From the NCBI GenBank assembly GCA_905250885.1, contig CAJNOQ010002328.1:1-24584 (forward strand): DNA of 24,584 bases. The letters run 5' to 3'. Position numbers and translations under genes: made by a program. Below, piece after piece: positions 1 through 9,651 of the stretch (positions within the stretch are counted from its first letter, which is position 1; each line of letters begins with the position of its first letter). A model generated the notes under the pieces. That model had not been told where the DNA came from. It made no database searches and was given only the letters and a program-made list of their open reading frames with translations. This DNA is from Didymodactylos carnosus (Eukaryota > Rotifera > Eurotatoria > Philodinida > Philodinidae).

Positions 1-252
1 GGCGGTGCGAGAGGAAGAAACACAGCAGCTCAACATTCATCGACCTATGTAATGTCAAGTGGCTCGTCGACAGGGGGAAATTTGGGTTTGTATGGTGGAC
101 TAGATGGAATATCAGGAGGCTCAAAGGCCATAACGAATCTTTATAGCAATATTTCAAGTAGTTTTCATAATGATTTTAGAGCAGATTCGCCAAGTGCTTT
201 TACAGGTGACATGGTAACGAGTGGATCGTATTCATCGACATCAAGCTCTTAG
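1..252 (+). CDS. C-terminal end of a Gly/Ser-rich protein (5' truncated by window edge)
   Basis: The frame is open from base 1 to the TAG at 250-252, giving 83 codons with no upstream stop. The first Met is at 52, but the reading frame continues upstream of it, so this is more likely a last exon than a short gene. The peptide begins GGARGRN, like the edge of an RGG-type box, and is then rich in Gly, Ser, Asn and Thr, ending in a run of serines. Low-complexity tails of this kind are common in RNA-binding and nuclear proteins, but no folded domain is visible, so no function is assigned. Two AATAAA motifs follow the stop within 30 bases, which supports a true gene end. Confidence 0.55.
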   Translation, partial: GGARGRNTAAQHSSTYVMSSGSSTGGNLGLYGGLDGISGGSKAITNLYSNISSSFHNDFRADSPSAFTGDMVTSGSYSSTSSS

Positions 253-256
253 GTAT

Positions 257-277
257 AATAAATCAGTGTTAAATAAA
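257..277 (+). promoter_or_regulatory. Polyadenylation signals after the Gly/Ser-rich gene
   Basis: AATAAA occurs at 257-262 and again at 272-277, immediately after the stop codon at 250-252. These are plausible cleavage signals for the plus-strand gene. In AT-rich DNA the hexamer also occurs by chance, so position is the main support. Confidence 0.4.
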
Positions 278-849
278 TGTGACTGAAATAGGAGTTTTTT
301 CTTCTTTTTATATAGAGTCTTGTTATATGAAACTAATTTTTCTTCCACGTGCTATTTTTAAGTAGTATATAGTAAAGTATAGTACATATTTGTATAAAGA
401 TTTCGTTTGATAAGTGTTGATGGTTTTTTGTATTTATTATATGCTGTTAGCAAATGTATACAAGGTGAATGAGCAACAGAGCCAATGATGAAAAGCACTG
501 GTCAGGAGGTTAAACGATTATGGTGTTAATCATGTTAATTGAAAGGTGGGAGTGAAGAGAGAGACATTAACAATATTAACGTATTCATGAACCTAGATTA
601 GAACAGAATCAGCTGTTATACAGTGCCATACAAACAGTTACTTGAGCCTCTTTTAGCATATAATTTAACGTTTAGTATGAAACTTTTAATATAATCTAGG
701 CATATAATGTAATGTAATTCTGTGTTTACAGAGCTGTGTCTAAGAACATATTGAAACTATTCTGTAGAGTTCTTTATTTGGCGTTCGTTGGCCGATCAAG
801 CAAACATCATGGCTACAAATTATTCAAAAATTAAATAAATAACGATAAA
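278..849. other. Intergenic, nothing recognised
   Basis: AT-rich sequence between the end of a plus-strand gene and a decayed minus-strand gene. No coherent coding frame, repeat arm or RNA fold was seen. Confidence 0.5.
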
Positions 850-1826
850 TTAGAAAAATAAATCCGATCTAGCATGCGGCATACAATTATATGTAAAAAA
901 AGAAATAAATTGAGTTTTTTTTAAGGCTTTTATCAAGCAAAGAAAATATATTGTAAAACACTTAGCCGCATTTTGAAGTGCACGTGAATTAACAAATGGT
1001 CGAAGTAAAACAAATGTGTAAAAATTTGCGCTTTCAGCAATATTGTCGAATGCCCATATATTTCGAACCACAACTCCTTGATCATTTATCAAGTTTTCTT
1101 GTTTTTTGATATTAATCCCACCTGGATGAGATTCACCATTCAAAAATGGTCGAATAATCCTTTCTTCAGCATATTTTGTATGAGCAATAAATTATCTCGC
1201 TCAGGATAAAATAACTCAATCGAACGTTTAATTAAGACATTTACTAAAACTATACATTCTGTTGTTGAATTATTCTGAATAAGAAAACTTGCTCCCGTTT
1301 TATTACGTGCTGAGAATTGGATCCACATGTATATTCTGCTTGATCATATCCAAAGGGAGCTAACAGTTCTAGATTTCTTTCTTCCGGGGATCCGACGGAT
1401 ACTCTATTCATCATGGAACAAGTGTTTTGGATGAAATGTTAATGAGGTTAATCCCCGATGATCAACATCATAACGAATGACGCCTCGTACAACATGCATC
1501 GCCTTGGTGACTGCTTCCACGGGACCAGTCACATTTCTCTTTTGAGCTTTATCGAGATCTTGTTGGATAATCACCATTTTTTTCACGAACAAATTGTTCA
1601 CCTCGCCACACATCGATGCCGATAAAACGTCATGGTACGAGTCGGTGAATATCAACTGACCGATTAAGTGGAGTTCTGTCAATGTGTATGAAGGTAGATT
1701 TTGTAAACGAGGACTAGCTGATCGACATTCTTCTACAAATGGACAATATTTTTGATCTAGACTGTCCATCACATTCTTACCATGTCTAGCAGTTAATATA
1801 AGACAGTTGGCGAAGGTTGGTTTCAC
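850..1826 (-). pseudogene. Decayed protein-coding gene of unknown family, readable across several frames
   Basis: Protein-like sequence runs continuously on the minus strand but moves between frames. The segment 1826-1404 gives 140 residues including GPVEAVTKAMHVVRGVIRYD. It stops at a TAG just below 1404, and sensible sequence resumes in a second frame (RVSVGSPEERNLELLAPFGY, then QAEYTCG). It shifts again near 1315 to ARNKTGASFLIQNNS, continuing to IELFYPERDNLLLIQ, and shifts once more near 1165-1180 to AEERIIRPFLNGESHPGG, continuing as DQGVVVRNIWAFDNIAES. The frame joins fall at points with no GT-AG signal that I can see, so frameshift mutations are a better explanation than introns. The 5' side has an in-frame TGA above 1826 and no ATG until inside the segment, so the N-terminus is missing. 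I do not recognise the family. Sequence errors, rather than true decay, remain possible. Confidence 0.5.
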
Positions 1827-2108
1827 GGAGTTAATCGTGAGCTCATGTCAGATATTCGCCGAATGATGAGCTTTAGCCTAAGCAACGTTTCAAAATATAT
1901 TTCGCTGTTCCGCTATTCACCAATTATTCCTATTCGTATTATAGAATATTTCATTGTATACTAGTTTAGCTATATATAGTTTATATATATCGAGTTTGAT
2001 TTTGTTTTCTAATTGTTTCCCCTTCTTCAGAAATAATTAACTGCCATGCTTCCATAGATTATTCATTTAACAAGCTATCAGTAACATACTTAAAGCAAAA
2101 AGAGAACA

Positions 2109-3912
2109 TCTCTTTTATAGTTCATTCAACTGTCATACTATTAAGGCCTTTTTAGAATACAATATTTTTCTTAATATAAGGAAGAAACTACAGTATCAAG
2201 TGTTTTTTCTTTATAAAAGTAAAGATTTAGACAAAAAAAACGAATCTAAAAATCAAAAAAATTTATAGTCCCTCGACTCTGACATTGCAAATCGCTTCCT
2301 TAACGAATTTACTAGCTACTGAACAGCTATTGGCTGATTTTTTAAGATCCTAAAGGAAAAAATTTCAAGAACTCCTATTCTTGTTTTAAAGTGTGCATAA
2401 TATTTGAAAGTTACTGTCAAAAGTTCAGTGCATCGAAAAGCACGAAGGTTTCGATAAAAATGGCTTTTATTGTAACCACAGAAACAGACCACAGTAATGG
2501 CGGCATTTTTTTTAAAGAAATACAATCAGCAGGATGAAAGTTTCATTAAGACATTACATAGTTAGAAGCCTCGGCTCATCGAGTTTACTGAAAATATGGT
2601 GATCGCCACCTTCTACATTAGCTAGTAAACCTATCGGGTAAAACGTGGAGATCATCGACTATTAGGTAAAACAGAAGAATTTCAATTTAATAATATAGTA
2701 CGCAATCGACAACATTTTTTATTTATAGTATCTTTAGAATTTTTAATGTTCTTCTAGTAATGCTTTTATTAAATTTTGTCGACTGTATCTTTTATTTAGT
2801 AATTCTTTGTATTGATTAGAAAGCATGTCAAAATTTACTTTCTAATTTATTTTATTTAGTATAATTCCCGTTCCTTTCATATTCCCTAGGGATTATTTAC
2901 ATTCTTTGAGGAATCTATATTCTCTGGTAGCGTTCAGAGAATTCGAGTATATGACATCGAAATTTCTCTTGGAATATAATAAACTCATGAATTATGTGAT
3001 GTTTGAAGTTAGAGTAGAGAAAAATCGTAAAATTTAGTAATCTACTATCTATCCATTTCGAAATACAACGGAAAAAAGTATTTTTTGAATAACTTTTTAA
3101 CAGAAAGAGTCAGAACCATGCAGTTTCCAGTATTTGATAGAGGAGCTACTGGAAAAGAAATCTATGGAAAAATTAGGACTTCCGATCAGATCTACCATGG
3201 TGTACCTCGTCGAACAAAATCTGAAAGCTTTCCATTTCAAGAGAAATAATGTATTATGAATTCTTTAATTTTCGGTGAAAATAATGAAAAGTGGATTCTT
3301 TTTGGTCGAGTGAAGATTTTGCCTAGACGTTTTCGACGTTACAAACATTGCCATAAGATTCAGCGTGATCGGTAACCTATGTTCCATGTGTTTTGAAAGT
3401 GACCAAACATGAATTTTAGCCAATAGATAGGTCTTGGGAAAATGTTCGTATGGAAGTAAGAATTTGGAACTTGAGTAGTTTTTTTAACAGACATCTTTAT
3501 ACGAGCAGATTTTTACATTTTCATCAAATGTTCATCTTTTATATATTCAAGTGCGGACTGTAAACTTATTTCATATTGCATCAATTCCGCGAACTAAAAT
3601 TACACTAATTAGAGACGATCCATTTCCATTTTTTATACTGCTTTAAAGTACATGAGTTGTACACGACTGATCTATTTTTTAGCAAAGCATCCGTTTTAGT
3701 CTTTGAGATTTATGTCAGGGAATATCCTTGATTATCGTCTAAAAAAGCAAGTTTTCGAGATAAGTCAAAGAAGTCTCTGCACGTTGAGCAAGCAAAAACT
3801 TGCTTTTTTAGACAGCAGTCAACGATATACACAGTGTCTTCCTTATATTAAGAAAAATATTGTATCCTAAAAAAGCCTAAATAGTATGACAGCTGTATGA
3901 ACTATAAAACAG
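2109..3912. mobile_element. ~1.8 kb element bounded by ~80 bp inverted repeats
   Basis: The arm at 2109-2190 reappears as reverse complement at 3836-3912. The shared core includes TATAGTTCAT, GTCATACTATT and a long block ending CTTAATATAAGGAAG, with scattered mismatches and single-base indels. This is the structure of a DNA transposon with terminal inverted repeats, or of two solo copies in opposite orientation. The 1.65 kb between the arms has no transposase-like reading frame, so the unit would be non-autonomous or badly decayed. No target-site duplication could be fixed because the outer ends fade gradually. Confidence 0.6.
3737..3813. repeat. Perfect 19-bp hairpin stem inside the right end of the 1.8 kb element
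   Basis: Bases 3737-3755 are the exact reverse complement of 3795-3813, with a loop of 39 bases. It lies just inside the right inverted repeat and may be a subterminal structure of the element. Confidence 0.7.
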
Positions 3913-3939
3913 AGTCCTGTCGGACAAAGTTTTCGGTTG

Positions 3940-4440
3940 CACCGGGACCGTAAGCTCGAGCCAGAACATAAACACTTCTATCCCATCCCGTAAACAAATA
4001 ATGTTGTCATGAACCCGTGTGTCCCGTGAGAAACGTTTACGGGCTTTTTGGTCCCGTCTCGTTTCTCCTGTAGTTTTTTGAAAAAGCTTTTCTGTTGAGA
4101 TAAACCGTAACTGTTATAAGAGACGCGTAAAGTCTCAAACTTATTTTTGCAAAATCCGTATGACAAACCTTAAGCCAAATTTATTTGATTCTAAACTTAA
4201 AAGTTGCTGTATAATAGAATGTTTTACATCCACTCACTGCCTCAGAATCGAAACGAAAGAACTGTAAACCGAGTTTTGGACATGAAATATCTTTGATTTG
4301 ATAGTATTACAAGAATTAAACATTTGAAGTTGCAGCATAATTCCAATCAAAAGACAAAACTGACCGGGCAACATTTTTCTGCGACTTGTCTCGATCCTGT
4401 AAGCCCGAGCGAGTCCGTGAACCCAAGTCCGTAAAGTTGG
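3940..4440. repeat. Island of degenerate CCCGTAA/CCCGTGA motifs, possible hAT-like remnant
   Basis: The motif CCCGTAA or CCCGTGA, or its complement TTACGGG, appears repeatedly: near 3948, 3985, 4014, 4024-4042, 4051, and again at 4396-4436. Its GC content is clearly above the surrounding DNA. The bases 4023-4042 can fold into a short hairpin (CCCGTGA against TTTACGGG). Two clusters at the ends, with plainer sequence between, resemble the motif-rich arms of the hAT-like element at 8998-9643, but I could not find matching ends or a target duplication here. Confidence 0.4.
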
Positions 4441-5617
4441 TATAAACTTTATTTGAAAATGAAGAAAATCTTAATACAAATCGAAATCGCAATCCAATGG
4501 ATTACATTATATCAATTTGCAAAAGAGCCCTAAAAAACGGATGAGTCAGGAAGATAATAAAAGACATACAAAATAATGAAAAAAGAGAATTGGAAAGAGA
4601 AAGAAAAAGATTGATCATCTGTACAGAGAAATATGACTAAAGAAAAGCATATTATAGAAGATGTTGAAAGGTAGAGTAGTTTTAGTGATCAGATGACCCT
4701 CTGGGCAACAGAGAGACGACTTCCAACGGATTCGTACAGATATGACATAGGATTGCATCAGCTTCGGTATCAAAAACAGCAAAAGGAGACAGGCACTTAA
4801 AAGCGTTTAGTTTTGGAAATACAGGAGGATTTCGATCGGGGTTAAGCGCATTATCTCAACTTGGTTATTATCCGAGATAAAATCACATATACAGTCATAA
4901 ACAATCAGAAATGTCTGTTTATTCGGAATATCTTTCAAGAGAAAAGTATCCAAGTCTAGTTTGATGCCCGCATTGTGGAATTTTGAGAATAATATATTTC
5001 ATGAATGATTATAATGAGAGCATTTAAAGAAAACATGTTTCATGCCCTCAACTAGTTCAATGGAGGGAGATAACTAAACAGTTTTCACAAAGACTTTTGG
5101 AAACAAGTTTATGCTGGCCGTGAAGTTATTTTTTTGTCACGAGTCTGTCTGTCATGCCAGACGGAACTGGATTCAGGGTTGTCCAGGAGGACTCTACCAT
5201 AAAAGAGATGTTTTCTTTTTGTTTTAAATATGTTACCGAAAGCTTGCTAAATGAGCAAGATAACATTCATCTTCGATTCACCCAGCCCTTGACTGAAAAC
5301 TCTGTTCCGACGAGCTGAATCAGCGACGATCATTGCATAGCTTAGGGCTTCCTTCGGTCGGCCTTCGCCTAAAATACGTCAAGTATGTAGACAAAGGCGT
5401 GTGATTTTTATTTTCTGACGATCACGTTGATTGTCCTTGCGACTCCTTAGCCATTTGCTAAAACTCTAAATTACATCGATACAATTACAGTAGGCTTTTA
5501 TTCGAATTGTTGTGCTTTTCTCCTAGGATAGATTTCGGAGTGCGCTGGAAAGATGCGTGTGGTGTTGATCGAAACGGTATGTTTTCTCTTAGTGATTTAT
5601 CAGTGAAATAATCGGAG
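4441..5617. other. Intergenic, one possible coding remnant, otherwise nothing
   Basis: A frame open from 4446 to the TAA at 4640 is broken only by TGA at 4542-4544 and encodes a basic, Asn-rich peptide ending in a charged helix-like stretch (KRELERERKRLII). This could be a coding remnant or chance. The rest of the stretch shows no convincing gene or repeat. Confidence 0.3.
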
Positions 5618-5842
5618 ATGTGCAATAAATTCTACCACATTGTGATTATCTATATCTTGAAGTGGATTTTCTATGCTTCAGTGGCAGTCATATATCTGAT
5701 CATTTTTTCCTATCTAGTCACTGATATTATTGTCAATCACTACCGCTCATATTCAAATAAAAATCACTCACAAAAATTGAAAGTTTGGCTCAAGAGCGTA
5801 AAAGTTCTTCGCTGGAATATTTCGAATGCAAAACTTCTATAA
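5618..5842 (+). CDS. Possible small membrane protein, unknown family
   Basis: An ATG-initiated frame of 74 codons ends in TAA at 5840-5842. Residues about 7-38 are almost wholly hydrophobic (from HIVIIYILKW to YLVTDIIV), enough for one long or two tightly spaced membrane segments. A basic, Ser/Asn-rich tail follows. The region encoding LVTDIIVNHYRSYSN recurs inverted at 6114-6188 and there still encodes a near-identical peptide (LVTDIIINRYRSYSN), so this may be a fragment of a repeated or duplicated gene rather than a complete gene. The frame is short and in AT-rich DNA, so confidence is limited. Confidence 0.3.
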   Translation: MCNKFYHIVIIYILKWIFYASVAVIYLIIFSYLVTDIIVNHYRSYSNKNHSQKLKVWLKSVKVLRWNISNAKLL

Positions 5843-6188
5843 TTTAGGGTAAAGCATGATTAATCAAATCCTAGCTAAATTAACTAGCAAGAGCCTATCG
5901 TTGATATAACTAAAACTATTGTGGGAATTGCATGGTATATTGTACGATTTCTCCTTGCATCAAGAAGTGATTCTTCTTCTCTACGTGCACTTGGTTCTGC
6001 CTATGTTTATTTTGAATCGCATGTCCTGCACAAATTTCTGCAGAAACTGTTGACAATACGAGTAAATTTCAGACAACACTAGGAGTTGGTTAACATCTGA
6101 ACTGAATTAATAACCAAAATTCTAACTTTTGTAAGTGATTGATTCGAATATGAGCGGTAGCGATTAATAATAATATCAGTGACTAGAT
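5712..6188. repeat. Inverted repeat pair (~75 bp arms, ~325 bp spacer)
   Basis: Bases 5712-5788 match the reverse complement of 6114-6188, sharing ATCTAGTCACTGATATTATT, then a block containing ACCGCTCATATTC, then CACTTACAAAA-like sequence, with scattered substitutions. The left arm overlaps the small ORF at 5618-5842. It may be a foldback element or an inverted partial duplication of a coding segment. Confidence 0.65.
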
Positions 6189-6860
6189 CGAAACGAGAAG
6201 CAAGAAACTGTCTGAAACAGGCAGAATAACATCATAACAAGCATCTGATACCATAAGTCTAATTGTTCTTTATTCAATTCTGAAAAATGATCAAATGTAC
6301 GACTATCAGAGAACCAGACTGCCTTTTCTTATAGAGATTTTTATCTCGTCCTATTAATCATATCAAGTGACATTCCAACTGTTATTGGGTGATTGGTGAG
6401 AATCGTGCGCATTCATCGTTGTGAGTGTGTGTAATTTTTTTTAATAAATCAGTTGTTTCACATTTTACATTCTTTTGTTTTTTTTGAGTAATGTTATCGG
6501 TGAAAAATAAATGTTTCAAAACGTAGTAGAGTATTTTTATGAAAAATTTTGAATGATCATTAGTTGTAATTTGAGAGTAGAACATCATATATTTCAAGTA
6601 CATTTATTTTCCTGTACATCAGTTCATGTATATCCAATAATTGACTACACATTTTTCGAGCATAATATTACTGACTCTTCTTGTTTCTCGATCAAACATT
6701 ATACACAACTGTAGAAATCACTTCTTATCTCTCTCTTCTATGTAGAATTTGATAGCTGTTTTTATGATCATTAAAACAGAAGAAGTTTTCTTCTCATTTC
6801 TTATACATGCATATGTTTACAATTTCTGTTCGACAAGTATAAAAGAAATATACCTTAATA
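6189..6860. other. Upstream region of the LRR gene, no gene seen
   Basis: AT-rich sequence. A TATAAAAG motif lies at 6838-6845, only 16 bases before the first ATG of the LRR gene (6861). That is too close for a standard TATA box serving this start, unless transcription begins near the ATG at 6861 or 6870. No other signal was identified. Confidence 0.35.
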
Positions 6861-8024
6861 ATGTTGATCATGCCAGTAAATTTGTTTCCAGTCATTTTTA
6901 TTTTTATCAATTGGTTTTCTTGTCACGCCATCATATTTACATGTCCTATGAAATGTCAATGTATAGATAATATGATTATTTGTGATAATGTAAAAAATTT
7001 AACATTAATTGATTTAAATCGTATATTATTGACCGATAGTAGATTTATAACCGATTTTTATGTTACTAATAATAATATTCAAAATCTCAATATTCCACTT
7101 AAAGTTAAAATATCTAAAAAACTTATTCGTGTAAATTATTCATCAAATATGATACGAACAATTGATGATCGATATTTCGAGCAGATGTCATCATTAGAAT
7201 TACTTAATTTAGACTATAATCAACTTGAATCTAGTTCAATACGATCATTTAAATGGTTAAAATCGTTAAAATATTTATATTTAAAACAAGCTTTTCATTG
7301 GAGTATAACCGGACCAAATAATCAACAATTAAATGACTTTTTAAATATATTAAAATTTCTCTCGAATGCTTCTTATTTACCATATTTAGAAGAATTACAT
7401 TTAGAATCTAATAATTTAAAAATAATCGATATTATTTGGTCAAAAATTGATCTACATTGTCTATTTCCAACATTAAAAATGTTATTTTTAACAAATAATA
7501 ATTTCAATGATGCCATTTTTCAAACATCATGTCAAACTCAAATAATAATGATTAGCCTTGTATCAAATAAAATACACGCTTTATCTTACAATTCAATTCA
7601 ATCGTTAGAATGGTTAAAAATGAATAAAGAAAATTTTCAGTTATTAATTGAATTTAATCCATTTATTTGTAATTGTACAACGGAATACTTTATGGAATGG
7701 TTTAGTACTACTACAATAATACAAAAAAATGTTCAACAGTCGTATGCATTTCAATGTTTTAATGAATATAATAACAATCAAACATTATTTAATGTCAACA
7801 CTAATAAATGTTTTCAAGCAAAAAAACATTTTAATCTAACAATAATCGTTTCAGTAGTACTATCTCTAACTATTCTTGCTTTAATTGTATTAGGTATAGT
7901 TTATAAATGTAGAAAACAGAAGGTAAGAGCACGTACAAGAACGGTGACATCTTATTTAGATCAAAATACAACATATCTTCGATGTGATAATGTTGAAGAC
8001 GGTGTAGAATTAGTTAAAAATTAA
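6861..8024 (+). CDS. Type I membrane protein with leucine-rich repeats (TPBG/LRR receptor-like)
   Basis: This single-exon frame of 387 residues is the best-supported gene in the window. Residues about 4-20 are a hydrophobic signal peptide. An LRR N-terminal cap follows with the expected spacing Cys28-x3-Cys32-x-Cys34-x6-Cys41 (CPMKCQC). Leucine-rich repeats occupy roughly residues 85-260; visible cores include LELLNLDYNQL, LEELHLESNNL and LKMLFLTNNN. A C-terminal cap begins NPFICNC, with Cys270, Cys272, Cys299 and Cys317. A single membrane helix spans about 326-349 and is followed by a basic, 38-residue cytoplasmic tail. Proteins of this layout sit on the cell surface and bind ligands or adhere to other cells. 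Only about five repeats are visible, so the ectodomain is short. The start is the ATG at 6861, although the ATG at 6870 would also keep the signal peptide. AATAAA follows at 8070. No lesion was seen and codon use is strongly AT-biased. Confidence 0.85.
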   Translation: MLIMPVNLFPVIFIFINWFSCHAIIFTCPMKCQCIDNMIICDNVKNLTLIDLNRILLTDSRFITDFYVTNNNIQNLNIPLKVKISKKLIRVNYSSNMIRTIDDRYFEQMSSLELLNLDYNQLESSSIRSFKWLKSLKYLYLKQAFHWSITGPNNQQLNDFLNILKFLSNASYLPYLEELHLESNNLKIIDIIWSKIDLHCLFPTLKMLFLTNNNFNDAIFQTSCQTQIIMISLVSNKIHALSYNSIQSLEWLKMNKENFQLLIEFNPFICNCTTEYFMEWFSTTTIIQKNVQQSYAFQCFNEYNNNQTLFNVNTNKCFQAKKHFNLTIIVSVVLSLTILALIVLGIVYKCRKQKVRARTRTVTSYLDQNTTYLRCDNVEDGVELVKN

Positions 8025-8069
8025 AGAGATTCGGTTTTTTTTTCATTATTATTATTTTTTTTTTGTGGA

Positions 8070-8075
8070 AATAAA
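8070..8075 (+). promoter_or_regulatory. Polyadenylation signal of the LRR gene
   Basis: AATAAA lies 45 bases after the stop codon, just downstream of a T-rich run (8034-8064). Confidence 0.5.
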
Positions 8076-8157
8076 TGTTCTAGTCTGTTTCTCTATACAG
8101 CAGAGCTGGCGGCAGACCGCCCGAAAACTGTAAACTCGTCTTATAATCTATATCACT

Positions 8158-8452
8158 GACAGAAAAATAAAGTTCATTTAGAGTGGCATAAAGGTGCTTT
8201 TTCGTATTCAGCAGACTCGATAGCTCAGAAGATTTTCTATTTTTGGCAAGACGTATGGCTAAAAATTTAACAAAAATTTTGAAACTAATATTATTTTCCT
8301 GTAGAAATATTTTTTAGCCATTATGTTTGAAAAATTTTCCTAAACTTTTTACAACATCTCGTACAGAAAATACAAATTTCTGGACTATCGAGTGTGCTGA
8401 ATATAAAAAAGCACATTTTCGCAACTCTGTATGAACTTTATTCTTTTCTTTA
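8158..8452. mobile_element. Foldback/MITE-like element, ~130 bp imperfect arms
   Basis: The left arm (about 8161-8290) and the reverse complement of the right arm (about 8312-8452) align along their length. Shared blocks include ATAAAGTTCAT, GTGCTTTTT, ATTCAGCA and ACTCGATAG. The arms are diverged and the centre is only about 20 bases, so the unit is a nearly closed hairpin. It begins about 135 bases after the LRR stop codon. The TA inside ATAAAG/CTTTAT at the outer ends could be a TA target duplication, but this is not certain. There is no coding capacity. Confidence 0.7.
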
Positions 8453-8634
8453 CGTTGATATGCATTTAAACGAGGAACCGAAAGTGATAAATCACTTTCG
8501 GGTCGAATCCTAATAGACTATAGATAGTCGACCATGTAGTATCCAAATATCAACATAAGACGTGCTGCTAGGCTTCAGGAGACCGGCTTTCTGGGAAACC
8601 AGAAAGACTTTCCAGAAACTCCAGAAAATCTCCG

Positions 8635-8881
8635 AAACTTTTCTTAATAAGTCTTGTTTGCAGCTCACGAAATTCTGATTAAAATGAGACATCCTTCAGC
8701 TCTACACGATCTTCATTTCCTAAATTCCTTTTTCTTTTTATACTTCTGAACTGACAATGAACATTAGGGCTTTTCTTGTAGATTCTATCACTTTGCAAAG
8801 AAAGGTCGTGTAGAGCTGGAGAATGTCTCATTTTAATCAGAACTTCGCGCGCTACAAACACGACTTATTAAGTAAAGTTTT
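8635..8881. mobile_element. Foldback/MITE-like element, ~85 bp arms
   Basis: Bases 8635-8722 match the reverse complement of about 8798-8881. Both arms contain CTTAATAAGTC, then TTCTGATTAAAATGAGACAT, then CAGCTCTACACGA. The match is high and ends sharply at an AAACTTT sequence on each side, which gives the likely element ends. The spacer is about 75 bases with no coding content. No target duplication was confirmed. Confidence 0.75.
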
Positions 8882-8989
8882 GACGAGATTGGTCACCATA
8901 CAATCAACGCTCAAGAACTATTGAATAAAATATCTAATCGAGAGCCCTATATTACCATTTTTTTACTTGACTGTTGCCGTGCTTATCCA

Positions 8990-8997
8990 CTTCCAGA
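8990..8997. repeat. Left 8-bp target-site duplication of the hAT-like element
   Basis: CTTCCAGA immediately precedes the TAGAGCCC end and is repeated exactly at 9644-9651 after the opposite end. Confidence 0.85.
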
Positions 8998-9034
8998 TAG
9001 AGCCCAGCGGTGGCGACTTTTTTGCCTCCGAAAA

Positions 9035-9185
9035 CCGACTCCGGTCCCGAAATTTTTCTTTTTCTAACTCCGGCACCGGCACTGATTCCTTAAAAAAAAA
9101 GGTGCTCACCTCCGACTCCGCCTCCGACTCCGAGAAAAATTTCTCTCGGAGTTCGGTTCCAACTCCGAAAAACTCCGAAACTATT
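9035..9185. repeat. Left CTCCGA hexamer array
   Basis: Degenerate tandem copies of CTCCGA, with one inverted block (CTCTCGGAGTTCGG near 9146), form the subterminal arm of the hAT-like element. Confidence 0.8.
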
Positions 9186-9457
9186 TAGTGAAAGTGAGCG
9201 ACATCTGGTGGGTTTTTTTACAAAATTCAAAGACCCTTAGTACGATAAATGAATTAGCGAATGAAACGCAAGCAATTCTCTATCAGAGTGAATGAGTTTT
9301 TTTTAATCCATCGATTAATTACTTATTTAAGTATGAACAAGGTAACGCTCGTCTCCACTCGCTCGGTCCCTTGACTAGTTGGATCTGCGCAAGCGAACGC
9401 CCTTTGGTGACTTATAAATCGAACACAATGCTCACGCCTGCCTTTCTTGGCGGTGTT

Positions 9458-9630
9458 GACTCCGGTTTAAACTCCGAAAAATTCTTCTCGATAAGCTCCG
9501 ACTCCGACTCCGAAAACTTCAATTCGACGGCCTCCGACTCCGACACCGACTTCGAAAATTTTGCGATCGTCACGTCCGACACCGCCTCCAACTCCGTCGG
9601 AGTCCGTGTCACCGTCGGAGTTCGGTGTCA
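9458..9630. repeat. Right CTCCGA hexamer array
   Basis: Degenerate copies of CTCCGA and GACACCG run toward the right end and switch to the complementary strand (GTCGGAGTCC) near 9594. Subterminal arrays of short motifs are where hAT transposases commonly bind; that role is inferred here. Confidence 0.8.
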
Positions 9631-9643
9631 CCGCAGGGCCCTA

Positions 9644-9651
9644 CTTCCAGA
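9644..9651. repeat. Right 8-bp target-site duplication of the hAT-like element
   Basis: CTTCCAGA follows the right end directly and is identical to 8990-8997. Confidence 0.85.

Larger units (their letters stand above)
8998..9643. mobile_element. Non-autonomous hAT-like element (646 bp) with CTCCGA-rich arms
   Basis: The left end reads TAGAGCCCAGCGGTGGCGAC and the reverse complement of the right end reads TAGGGCCCTGCGGTGACAC, an inverted pair with few mismatches. Perfect 8-bp copies of CTTCCAGA flank the element; 8-bp duplications are the hallmark of hAT-superfamily insertion. Both arms (about 9035-9185 and 9458-9630) are packed with the hexamer CTCCGA and its complement, far more GC-rich than the local DNA. 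The middle, 9190-9440, is ordinary AT-rich sequence without a transposase. Serine/aspartate-rich reading frames here are only translations of the hexamer. The intact duplication points to a fairly recent insertion. Confidence 0.85.

Noticed and set aside
3118..3249. Short ATG frame of 43 codons with a plausible-looking basic peptide
   Set aside because: Too short, no domain, and located within a transposon-like unit; could be chance.
4446..4640. 65-codon frame with one internal TGA and a charged helix-like end
   Set aside because: No homology recognised and AT-rich DNA favours such frames; mentioned under the intergenic entry only.
6838..6845. TATAAAAG as the promoter of the LRR gene
   Set aside because: Only 16 bases before the first ATG, closer than a TATA box normally allows; noted but not called as a feature.
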